NCBI RefSeq assembly: GCF_003243465.1
Contig: NZ_QFQZ01000047.1
Span: forward strand, 1-36,999
Length of the DNA: 36,999 nucleotides
Direction of reading: 5' to 3'
Origin: Caulobacter segnis
GTDB lineage: Bacteria > Pseudomonadota > Alphaproteobacteria > Caulobacterales > Caulobacteraceae
The notes beneath the pieces were generated by a model. That model was not told the DNA's origin, made no database searches, and worked only from the letters and a program-made list of their open reading frames with translations. The translations under genes were made by a program, and so were the position numbers. Shown here one piece after another: positions 1 to 6,433 of the stretch (position 1 is its first letter; each line of letters opens with the position of its first letter).

Positions 1-157
1 CGTTGCATTCGAGCATGACCTGAGCGGCGTCGCGGGTGTTGGCGAACTGCTGCAGGCAGCGGCCCATCTGGTCTTCGAAGCCGCCGGCGGCCGAAGCGGC
101 CTGAGCGACGAAGAAGCTGCCGGCGAGACCCGCGGCGATCGCGATCGAGAATTTCAT
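1..157 (-). CDS. Secreted small protein, N-terminal part only
   Basis: The first 52 residues are visible; the rest lies beyond the window edge. The N-terminus is a clear signal peptide: MKFS, then a hydrophobic stretch rich in Ala, Gly, Ile and Phe, ending in AQAASAA before GGFEDQ, so the mature protein is probably periplasmic or secreted. Two cysteines follow at about residues 34 and 51 (GRCLQQF and LECN) and might form a disulphide. It lies 151 bases downstream of murG on the same strand, but the gap and its size suggest it is not translationally coupled to the dcw operon. I do not recognise the family. The reading is supported by the signal peptide and an unbroken frame to the window edge. 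Confidence 0.6.
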   Translation of the reverse strand, partial: MKFSIAIAAGLAGSFFVAQAASAAGGFEDQMGRCLQQFANTRDAAQVMLECN

Positions 158-308
158 GGTAGGCGCCCATCCCTTGCGGCGAACAAAACTGATGGGAGCT
201 TTCTCGCACGCAGGCGCTAACGAACGACCAAGGTTCGCGGTTAATCATTTCCGAAAAATAGTGAACGGCGCGCGGGGGTTAAGCTTAAGCGCCCGCACGC
301 CCGGCGCT

Positions 309-1394
309 CTATCGCGCCGTCCGCTCCACCAGGTCGGCCAACGCCTCGGCCGCGTCAGGCTTGGCGACCGAACGCGCGCCCGCCGCCATGCGTCCCAGCC
401 GCTCCGGATCCTTCAGCAGCGCGTTCAGGGCCCCGGCCATGGCGTCGACCGTCAGCTCGTCCTCCAGGCACACGGCCGCGCCGCCCGCCTCTTCCAGGAG
501 CTTGGCGTTGAAGCGCTGGTGGTCGTCGGCGGCGATCTTCAGCGGCACCAGGATCGACGGCCGGCCGGCGACCGCCAGCTCGGTGCAGGTCGAGGCGCCC
601 GAGCGGCCGATCACCAGGTGCGACTGGCGCAGATAGCCGGCCATGTCGCGGAAGAACGGCGCGACCTCGCAGTCGACCATGGCGTTGCGATAGGTCTTGC
701 GGGCCTGCTCCATGCTCTCGGGCCGGGCCTGCTGGAAGACCTTCAGGCGCGAGCGGATGTCCTCGGGCAGCTTGGCCACGGCCTCGGGGATCAGCTCCGA
801 GAGCAGGCGCGCGCCCTGGCTGCCGCCGGTCACGAGAATGCGCAGCTGCACCTCGGGCGGCAGATAGGCGACGTCGTAGAGCGCGCGGACCGGCGGGCGG
901 ACGGGGTTGCCGACCACATGGGCGCGGGCCTTCACGCCGGGCTTGGCCATCTCCAGCGTCGGGAAGGCGCAGGCGACCTCGTCGACCCGTGGGGCCAGAA
1001 AGCGGTTAACCCGGCCCAGCACGGCGTTCTGTTCATGAATAACGGTCGGACGCTTCTGGCTCAGCGCGCCCAAGAGGGCCGGCAAGGCCGGATAGCCGCC
1101 GAAGCCGACCACGACCGCCGGATCGAGCCGCTTGAACGCCGCGCGGGCTTCCATCACGCCCTGCAGCACCACGAGGCCGGCCTTGACCATGCCCAGCGGG
1201 TCATTGGCCTTGGCGGTGGCGGCCGACAGGGCCAGCCGCTCCTGGGCCGGAAACTTGTCGGCATAGAGCGCGCCGCGCTCGTCGGTGGCCAGAACGATGC
1301 GCCAGCCGCGCGCGGCGAGCGCCTCGGCCAGGGCTTGAGCGGGAAACAGGTGTCCGCCGGTTCCCCCGGCGGCGACGACAGCCAGCTTGTTCAT
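309..1394 (-). CDS. murG: MurG, lipid II-forming GlcNAc transferase
   Basis: UDP-GlcNAc:undecaprenyl-PP-MurNAc-pentapeptide GlcNAc transferase, a peripheral inner-membrane enzyme that turns lipid I into lipid II, the last cytoplasmic step of peptidoglycan synthesis. The 361 residues match the usual family length. The glycine-rich N-terminal loop (AAGGTGGHLFPAQALAEAL, residues 8-26) is the GT28 hallmark, a second Gly-rich segment (GFGGYPALPALLGAL) lies near residue 100, and the UDP-GlcNAc-binding region shows VTGGSQGAR (around 190) and GRSGASTCTELAVAGRPSILVPLKIAADDHQ (about 265-290; only landmarks given). The start ATG is one base after the ftsW stop, so the two are almost certainly co-transcribed and translationally coupled. 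No murC follows within the window. Confidence 0.97.
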   Translation of the reverse strand: MNKLAVVAAGGTGGHLFPAQALAEALAARGWRIVLATDERGALYADKFPAQERLALSAATAKANDPLGMVKAGLVVLQGVMEARAAFKRLDPAVVVGFGGYPALPALLGALSQKRPTVIHEQNAVLGRVNRFLAPRVDEVACAFPTLEMAKPGVKARAHVVGNPVRPPVRALYDVAYLPPEVQLRILVTGGSQGARLLSELIPEAVAKLPEDIRSRLKVFQQARPESMEQARKTYRNAMVDCEVAPFFRDMAGYLRQSHLVIGRSGASTCTELAVAGRPSILVPLKIAADDHQRFNAKLLEEAGGAAVCLEDELTVDAMAGALNALLKDPERLGRMAAGARSVAKPDAAEALADLVERTAR

Positions 1395-1395
1395 G

Positions 1396-2568
1396 TCAGG
1401 CGTAGGCGCCCTGCGGGGCGATCTCGCCCGTCACCCCGTAGGCGCCGGGGCGCTTGCGCACCAAGGCCAGGGCCATGCCCAGCGTCAAACCCATCGCGAG
1501 CATCGAAGAGCCCCCGTAACTGATGAACGGCAGCGTCATGCCCTTGGTCGGGATCATGTTCAAGTTCACTGCGATGTTGATGATGGCCTGTTGACCCACA
1601 AGCACGAAAAGACCGGCCGCCGCGACCTGCTCGAACGGGTCGTTCAGCTTCATGGCCTTGTAGAGGCCGCGCACCACCACGAAGGCGAACAGCGCGATCA
1701 GCGCCCACGAGAAGATCAGGCCGTACTCCTCGGCCGCCACCGAATAGATGAAGTCGGTGTGCAGGTCGGGCACGTGACGCTTCATCACCCCCTCGCCCGG
1801 CCCCCGGCCGAACAGGCCGCCGGCCCGGATCGCCTCGGCGGCGCGGGTGATCTGGTGGGTGTCGGCCTGGTCGGGGCTGAGGAACTTCTGCACCCGGGCG
1901 TGCACGTGGTCGAACAGGAAGTAGGTCGAGCACAGCCCGGCGATCGCCACCCCGCCCAGGCCCATGATCCACGAGATCGGCACGCCGGCCATCCAGAAGG
2001 CCGCGCCGAACGCCACGGTGATCAGCACGGTCTGGCCGACGTCCGGCTGCACCAAGAGCAGCGCCACGGCGATGAAGTAGAGCAGGAAGGCGATCGAGAC
2101 GCCCGGCACCCCCTCGCCCTTCTGGCCCTCGGCGAACATCCACGAGACCAGCACGATCAGGGCCGGCTTCATGAACTCGGACGGCTGCAGGGTGAAGCCG
2201 CCGAACTGCAGCCAGCGCGTGGCGCCCTTGGCGTTGTGGCCGATGAACGGCAGGGCGATCATGATCGCGATCGCGCCGATATAGATGAAGAAGGCCGCCC
2301 GCCGGACGCCCTTGGGCGACAGCATCGACACGATCAGCATCAGCACCGACGAGGCGCTGGCGAAGAAGCACATGCGGATCGCGAAGTGGAACTGGTCGCT
2401 GATGCCGATGCGCTGGGCCGCCGCCGGGCTCGAGGCGAATGACAGCAGCATGCCCAACGTCGCCAGGATGGCGGTCGCGCCCAGCAGCCAGCGATCGGTG
2501 GTCCACCACCACAGGCCGATCGCGGTGCGGTCGGTGCGGGCGAAGGCGTGTGTCGCGTTGGAAGCCAT
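1396..2568 (-). CDS. ftsW: FtsW, SEDS-family septal peptidoglycan polymerase
   Basis: Integral membrane protein of the divisome; SEDS proteins polymerise lipid II into glycan strands together with a class B PBP, here FtsI encoded upstream in the same cluster. The 390 residues contain about ten hydrophobic helices and SEDS landmarks: FIGHNAKGATRWLQ in the first third, the LVQPDVGQTVLI segment carrying the catalytic-region Asp, and the C-terminal GMTLPFISYGGSS. The N-terminus (MASNATHAFARTDRT) is a short cytoplasmic tail. The gene is followed after one base by murG. Upstream it is separated from the rest of the dcw cluster by a 99-base gap, a hypothetical gene and the 5.7-kb insertion, so it may need its own promoter. 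None is obvious in the gap. Confidence 0.96.
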   Translation of the reverse strand: MASNATHAFARTDRTAIGLWWWTTDRWLLGATAILATLGMLLSFASSPAAAQRIGISDQFHFAIRMCFFASASSVLMLIVSMLSPKGVRRAAFFIYIGAIAIMIALPFIGHNAKGATRWLQFGGFTLQPSEFMKPALIVLVSWMFAEGQKGEGVPGVSIAFLLYFIAVALLLVQPDVGQTVLITVAFGAAFWMAGVPISWIMGLGGVAIAGLCSTYFLFDHVHARVQKFLSPDQADTHQITRAAEAIRAGGLFGRGPGEGVMKRHVPDLHTDFIYSVAAEEYGLIFSWALIALFAFVVVRGLYKAMKLNDPFEQVAAAGLFVLVGQQAIINIAVNLNMIPTKGMTLPFISYGGSSMLAMGLTLGMALALVRKRPGAYGVTGEIAPQGAYA

Positions 2569-2667
2569 GGGGCGGAGAGTCGGATCGTAGGGTTAATCAA
2601 ACCTTGCTTGGCCAGAGCCAGGCGGTGGAAAAGCGGCGGATCGTGAGGAGACTCCGCCGCCCCGCTT

Positions 2668-2943
2668 CTAGCGCAGTTCGAAGTAGGCCGTATCGCCCCC
2701 TTCGGTATGGGCGATCACCGACACGCGCAGCACGACGCCGTCGTCCAGGGTCAGTCGGCACTCCCCCGCCCGGAAGGCGCGCCGCAGGAGATCAGGCTCG
2801 GCCACCACGCTGCCCTTGCCGCCGCGCTTGGCGCTCTGGCCATCCGCGAACAGGACCGAGAACGACACCGGCTGCGCCTCGCCCGCCAAGCCCAGGGCCC
2901 CAACGCCAGTCCGCGGCGCTTTCGCGACCTTGATCATACCCAT
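2668..2943 (-). CDS. Conserved-looking hypothetical protein, 91 aa
   Basis: A 91-residue soluble protein I do not recognise. There is no signal peptide or membrane segment. The first 25 residues are Gly/Ala/Lys-rich (MGMIKVAKAPRTGVGALG) and the rest alternates short hydrophobic stretches typical of beta strands (PVSFSVLFADG, CRLTLDDGVVLRVSVIAH, DTAYFELR). A GAGGA sequence about seven bases before the ATG supports this start; an ATG two codons further on is possible. It lies on the ftsW strand, 99 bases upstream of ftsW, and diverges from the DUF6481 gene across an AT-rich intergenic region. Coding reality rests on the ribosome site, GC3-rich codon use and length; function is unknown. Confidence 0.6.
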   Translation of the reverse strand: MGMIKVAKAPRTGVGALGLAGEAQPVSFSVLFADGQSAKRGGKGSVVAEPDLLRRAFRAGECRLTLDDGVVLRVSVIAHTEGGDTAYFELR

Positions 2944-3015
2944 GAAAATTCCTCGAATGAGAGAGAGTATTTAGGGCGCATTTCGCGATAAGCAAAAAAT
3001 AAAACCCGAAAAACA

Positions 3016-3044
3016 TTGCTATGCGGTCGCGCCGTATCCATACT
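3016..3044 (+). promoter_or_regulatory. Possible sigma-70 promoter for the DUF6481 gene
   Basis: TTGCTA, a 17-base spacer and CATACT lie 124 bases before the ATG at 3168, inside an unusually AT-rich stretch (about 2950-3170) between two divergent genes. The -10 is weak, so this is only a candidate. A long 5' leader would result. Confidence 0.25.
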
Positions 3045-3167
3045 TCGAAAGCAAAATATCCGTAATTTCGGAATCGTCGCGCGCCCGATCATCTCACATC
3101 GCGGCCCGATTTTTTACGACTTATGGCTTCGTTCGGCGCGACCTCGTCGCTTTTCACGAAATAATTC

Positions 3168-3527
3168 ATGTTCTCATCACAAGACATCGGCCACGCGCAA
3201 CGCCAGAAAACCGCCGCCGACGCCAAGGCGGCGCTTCTGGCCAAGTTCAAGCCGCGCGAGGCCAGCGTCGATCCGCGCTTCGAGGAACGGGCCACCCTGC
3301 GCGCCGCCGAGCTGAGCAAGGTTCGCCAGGATCGCGCCGAGGCCAGGGCCGCCCAACGCCAGGCCGTCACTGACGCCGCCAAGGCCCTGGCCGACGCCGC
3401 CGACGCCCTCGCCGCCGAGGCCCTGGCCGCCAAACGAGACGAGCGCAATGAGCGCAAAGCCCTGTCCGCCGCCGAGGCCAAGGCCAAGCGCGACGCGCGC
3501 TACGCCGCGCGCAAGGCGAGGAACTGA
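3168..3527 (+). CDS. DUF6481-like small Ala/Lys/Arg-rich protein
   Basis: A 119-residue, highly charged, almost entirely helical protein. After MFSSQDIGHAQRQKTAADAK the sequence is a run of Ala, Lys, Arg, Glu and Asp that predicts a long helix or coiled coil and ends in KRDARYAARKARN. This matches what I know as DUF6481, short alphaproteobacterial proteins of unknown function; the match is from memory. The strongly basic tail could bind nucleic acid, which is inference. It is followed after three bases by another tiny basic protein, so the two probably form an operon. No good ribosome site precedes the ATG, but no better in-frame start is visible. Confidence 0.7.
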   Translation: MFSSQDIGHAQRQKTAADAKAALLAKFKPREASVDPRFEERATLRAAELSKVRQDRAEARAAQRQAVTDAAKALADAADALAAEALAAKRDERNERKALSAAEAKAKRDARYAARKARN

Positions 3528-3530
3528 CCG

Positions 3531-3662
3531 ATGGCGCGCAAGCCCAACTACGACTTCGAGCGCAAGGAGCGCGAACGCCAGAAGGCCGCCAAGGCCGCCG
3601 AAAAGGCCGCCGCCAAGCAGGCCCGCGGGGTCGACGAGGACAGCGCCGCCGAAAGCCGCTAG
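3531..3662 (+). CDS. Small Lys/Ala-rich protein, 43 aa
   Basis: The frame begins ATG three bases after the stop of the DUF6481-like gene and encodes 43 residues: MARKPNYDFERKERERQK, then a Lys/Ala-rich helix (AAKAAEKAAAKQ) and an acidic/serine end. Proteins beginning with this MxRKPNYDFER-type motif are, to my recollection, a recurrent small family in Alphaproteobacteria without known function. The compact charged composition resembles the upstream gene, so a shared role is plausible. Too short for routine gene finders, but spacing, start and composition support it. Confidence 0.6.
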   Translation: MARKPNYDFERKERERQKAAKAAEKAAAKQARGVDEDSAAESR

Positions 3663-3696
3663 AGCCGCCAGGCCTCGGCGGGAGCCGCCGAAACGT

Positions 3697-3736
3697 CTTC
3701 CCGTGCAAGGCTTTGCTTGAATTCCCGCACGGGAAG
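3697..3736. repeat. Perfect 10-bp inverted repeat before the kinase gene
   Basis: CTTCCCGTGC (3697-3706) and GCACGGGAAG (3727-3736) are exact reverse complements separated by 20 bases. The element lies 35 bases after the small basic gene and 30 bases before the GTG of the HWE kinase. There is no T-run on either side, so an operator or an RNA structure in the kinase leader is as likely as a terminator. Confidence 0.6.
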
Positions 3737-3766
3737 GTAATCATGCTCTCATAGCGGGAGTGATTT

Positions 3767-4783
3767 GTGGCGGGCGACGGATCTTACGAGACGGTTCTCA
3801 AGGGCGCGGGGGCCTACTTCCTCAGCGTCATCGAGGCCAGCCAGGACTGCATCCGCGTGATCAGCGCGGACGGCCGCGTCGAGTACATGAACGCCCGCGG
3901 CAAGCAGCTGCTCGAGATCGAGGATTTCGAGGGCCGCAACCGGGATCGCTACTGGCCCGACATGTGGCCGGCCGAAAGTCGCCAGAAGGTGGAGGACGCC
4001 CTGCGCGCCGCCATGGCCGGCCGAGCGACGTCGTTCCAGGCCTTCAACCCCACCGTGAGGGGCGCCCCGCGCTGGTGGGACACCACTGTCTCGCCGATCA
4101 TCATCGACGGGCGGGTCGAGCGGGTGCTGGCCACCTCGCGCGACGTGACCGGCGAGCGCCTCGCCGAGAGCCACCGCCAGCTGCTGGTCAACGAGCTGAA
4201 CCACCGGGTCAAGAACACCCTGGCCACCATCCAGTCGATCACCAAGCAGTCCCTGCGCAACGCCGGCGTCGACAGCGCCGTGCGCGACGCGCTGGAGGGC
4301 CGGCTGATGGCGATCGCCGCCACCCACAACGTGCTGACCGACCAGAACTGGTCGGCCGCCAGCCTGCGCCAGATCGTCGACGGCTCGGTGATCCCCTATC
4401 GCTCCAATCCTGGGCAGCTGACCGTGGAGGGGCCGGACCTCAGGGTCTCGCCCAAGCCGGCGGTGGTCATGGCCCTGGCCTTCCACGAGCTGGCGATCAA
4501 CGCCCTGAAGTACGGCGCCCTGTCGGCGCCGTCGGGCCATGTGGACGTCACCTGGACGATCGAGCCGGAGGACCGCCTGCACATCGAATGGCGCGAGAGC
4601 GGCGGCCCGCCGGTGCGCCCGCCCGAACACCGCGGCTTCGGCTCGCGCATCGTCGAGGCGGCCTTGCCGGGGGAACTGGCGGGAACCGTGTCAGTGGACT
4701 ACCGCGCCGAGGGCCTGCGCTGCGCGATCGACGCGCCGCTGTCGGCGCTCGACAAGGCGGACGCGTTCATGCCGCTGGGGTGA
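3767..4783 (+). CDS. PAS-domain HWE-family sensor histidine kinase
   Basis: A 338-residue cytoplasmic sensor kinase with no membrane segment. A PAS domain covers about residues 15-130 (AYFLSVIEASQDCIRVIS, VEYMNARGK, then a PAC-like segment ending ATSRDVTGERLAES). The HWE dimerisation/phosphoacceptor region begins NELNHRVKNTLATIQSI with the predicted phosphorylated His146. The ATPase part shows the N-box FHELAINALKYGALS (239-253), the WxE of the HWE family (IEWRESGGP, about 273-281) and a late G-box RGFGSRIVE (289-297). GTG at 3767 is chosen because GGGAG lies six bases upstream. No response regulator is adjacent; a single-receiver protein lies far away at 25283. HWE kinases often act in light, redox or general stress signalling, but the signal here is unknown. 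Confidence 0.92.
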   Translation: MAGDGSYETVLKGAGAYFLSVIEASQDCIRVISADGRVEYMNARGKQLLEIEDFEGRNRDRYWPDMWPAESRQKVEDALRAAMAGRATSFQAFNPTVRGAPRWWDTTVSPIIIDGRVERVLATSRDVTGERLAESHRQLLVNELNHRVKNTLATIQSITKQSLRNAGVDSAVRDALEGRLMAIAATHNVLTDQNWSAASLRQIVDGSVIPYRSNPGQLTVEGPDLRVSPKPAVVMALAFHELAINALKYGALSAPSGHVDVTWTIEPEDRLHIEWRESGGPPVRPPEHRGFGSRIVEAALPGELAGTVSVDYRAEGLRCAIDAPLSALDKADAFMPLG

Positions 4784-4862
4784 GGCGGGGGCGGACGCTT
4801 CTCGCCGACCAAAACCACCGATGGCATATGGCCCCATAGAGAGAAATACTAGTTTTAGTTGC

Positions 4863-4874
4863 ATTTTGCAAAAT
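4863..4874. repeat. AT-rich 12-bp perfect palindrome
   Basis: ATTTTGCAAAAT is a perfect palindrome in the 131-base gap between the kinase stop and the next gene, 41 bases before that gene's ATG. The surrounding sequence is strikingly AT-rich for this genome. It could be an operator for the following two genes; it may also be chance in AT-rich DNA. Confidence 0.35.
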
Positions 4875-4914
4875 TAGGGATAGTTAGTAGCCCACAACCT
4901 TAAAGATAGTCGAA

Positions 4915-5820
4915 ATGCACGATTTCGCCGAATTTGCCCCTGCTCCCACTTCCTCGATACAACCAACCGGCGGCGTAATCAGTACGCTTGGACTGCCGCC
5001 CTCAGGCGAAGGCGTCACGCTCCCAACTGCGTTTGCATCTACCAACGGCTGGGAAGGGGGAGATATTGAGCGGGTTCCTGACGAAACGTGGGCGTCGTGG
5101 TGGGACGGAGGCTCGCTTTGGAACGGCGGCGGAGCTTTCAACAACACGCTCGCTGGATTTTCCTTCGAGATCGTGACCTACAACGCCGACGGCACAGAGG
5201 TTTCGCAGGCAACCCTTCACGCGGATAGCTTACAATCCGACGGCCTCATGTTCGGCGCCCAGGCTAAGCCTCCGAAGGAGCCAAACATCGTCGTTGAAGG
5301 GCTCATTATCACTGGCAAACGCTTAGCATCCGAATTCGAATTCGCCCGTACAATTGCGCGGCTTACCCCGTCTTATGCTGACGATCTTGTCACGACGATG
5401 GGCGCCATCGCTTTCGGCGCCGGCCCACACAGGTATGTCACGCTCAATCAGGTCGGAGACACCGCCTGTGACGCCGACGAGGCCTGGGCAGCCCTGCAGC
5501 AGTTCGCGGCGCCAGGAGCTGGACCTGTATCCGATGGACAAGTCTCCAACTTGCCACTGTTTGGGCCCGTTCAGCACTCAGTTGATGCGGCCCATATGAA
5601 AATCGTTAATTCGACATTGCCTGGACATCTGTTCTATCCGGGCACGGTGACGCGCGAAGTGGTGGTCAGTAACGGCAAGGTCTACATTCAAACGACCGGT
5701 ACCGGGACCGGCCAATTTGCTGGCATCAATGTAGCGGGTTCTGGACCGTTGTGGGGTAGTCTGGATAGTCAGATCGCCGCCTACGTCGATGCCAACGACA
5801 ATGGCCCTGACGACTGTTAG
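4915..5820 (+). CDS. Unknown effector-like protein, 301 aa
   Basis: I do not recognise this as a characterised family. There is no signal peptide or membrane helix. The first half is Gly/Trp/Asn/Thr-rich (WEGGDIERVPDETWASWWDG, then NGGGAFNN). A central PNIVVEGLIITGKRL motif resembles linkers I associate with polymorphic-toxin-like proteins of Caulobacterales and Sphingomonadales. The C-terminal 90 residues, from about HMKIVNSTLPGHLFYPGTV through TTGTGTG to ANDNGPDDC, look like a compact beta-rich domain that I associate with similar secreted or toxin-like proteins. Codon use is less GC-biased than in the flanking genes, which suggests transfer. A small polytopic membrane protein starts 11 bases downstream, an arrangement seen in effector/immunity pairs. 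That role is inference. The ribosome site is weak. Confidence 0.65.
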   Translation: MHDFAEFAPAPTSSIQPTGGVISTLGLPPSGEGVTLPTAFASTNGWEGGDIERVPDETWASWWDGGSLWNGGGAFNNTLAGFSFEIVTYNADGTEVSQATLHADSLQSDGLMFGAQAKPPKEPNIVVEGLIITGKRLASEFEFARTIARLTPSYADDLVTTMGAIAFGAGPHRYVTLNQVGDTACDADEAWAALQQFAAPGAGPVSDGQVSNLPLFGPVQHSVDAAHMKIVNSTLPGHLFYPGTVTREVVVSNGKVYIQTTGTGTGQFAGINVAGSGPLWGSLDSQIAAYVDANDNGPDDC

Positions 5821-5830
5821 GAGTAGTCTA

Positions 5831-6208
5831 GTGGTTTCACCAGCGACTGTCCTGGCGTCTGCCACGCCGATCGTTCTTATCGCCCTGATTGGAGTGGGAG
5901 CAACCGCTGGAAGCTTTTATGCGGTCTATCATGGACCGAACCGTTCTCAGTTGGCGATCTTGGCGCTTGGAGGTGCTACTTTGGTGGGCGCCTCGCCCTT
6001 TCTAACCCTATGGCTAGGCGCTAACAGCGAATTGTGGCTGCGGGGATTCATGGTGACTGGCCTAGTGACCTTCTTCGCTGGGCTGCTGATCTTCGCAATA
6101 TCGCTCGTGATGGCCCGCAGATGGATAGCGCTAGCCAGCGTCCTTCCAATGTTACCGCTCGGCTTGTGGAGCTTTTTGCTATTGGCCTTTTTCGCCAGCG
6201 GTGTCTGA
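5831..6208 (+). CDS. Small polytopic membrane protein, possible immunity partner
   Basis: A 125-residue protein with about four hydrophobic helices (starting at ATPIVLIALIGVGATAGSF, then LAILALGGATLVGAS, FMVTGLVTFFAGLLIFAIS and LASVLPMLPLGLWSFLLLA), so an inner-membrane protein. GTG at 5831 is preferred over an in-frame ATG at 5789 because a GGAG sequence sits seven bases before it and because the ATG would lie inside the previous gene. It shares the lower-GC composition of the preceding gene and is separated from it by 10 bases, so the two are probably co-transcribed. Family not recognised. Multi-helix immunity proteins often accompany toxins acting on or in membranes, but nothing in the sequence proves this. 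Confidence 0.65.
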   Translation: MVSPATVLASATPIVLIALIGVGATAGSFYAVYHGPNRSQLAILALGGATLVGASPFLTLWLGANSELWLRGFMVTGLVTFFAGLLIFAISLVMARRWIALASVLPMLPLGLWSFLLLAFFASGV

Positions 6209-6252
6209 GTAAAGGTCGGCCCTCTACTGAAGCGTGTCATGCAGCTTCTTAG

Positions 6253-6423
6253 AAGGAGACTGACTGCGCGCAAGACCAGGGCGACGCCAGGATTACGTGG
6301 AAAGACCGGACCGAGGACCAGCTTGCCTTCGAGCTGGGTTGCGCCAGCGCCGAGCTGTCCAAGCTTCGGGTAACCCTTGAGAGCCTTACCGACATCGCTG
6401 GCGTCGCGCCGATCCGCTGGTAG
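6253..6423 (+). pseudogene. Possible 3' remnant of a truncated gene
   Basis: A frame open from 6253 to the TAG at 6421-6423 encodes a protein-like C-terminal segment: CAQDQGDARITWKDRTED, then QLAFELGCASAELSKL and ending AGVAPIRW. It has no ATG, GTG or TTG in frame and a stop at 6250 closes it upstream. It sits between the AT-richer pair and the end of the chloride channel gene. The amino-acid pattern looks coding, so I read it as the tail left when the upstream DNA was replaced. A frameshifted start cannot be excluded. Confidence 0.35.
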
Positions 6424-6433
6424 CGCCGGTCCC

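Noticed and set aside
156..1523. Long open frame on the plus strand opposite murG
   Set aside because: It is antisense to a well-supported gene, rich in Arg, Gly and His, and matches the shadow-frame pattern of GC-rich DNA. The same holds for 8045-9418, 12256-13941 and 13908-15749.
5789..5830. ATG start for the small membrane protein
   Set aside because: It lies inside the preceding gene and lacks a ribosome site, whereas the in-frame GTG at 5831 has GGAG at good spacing.
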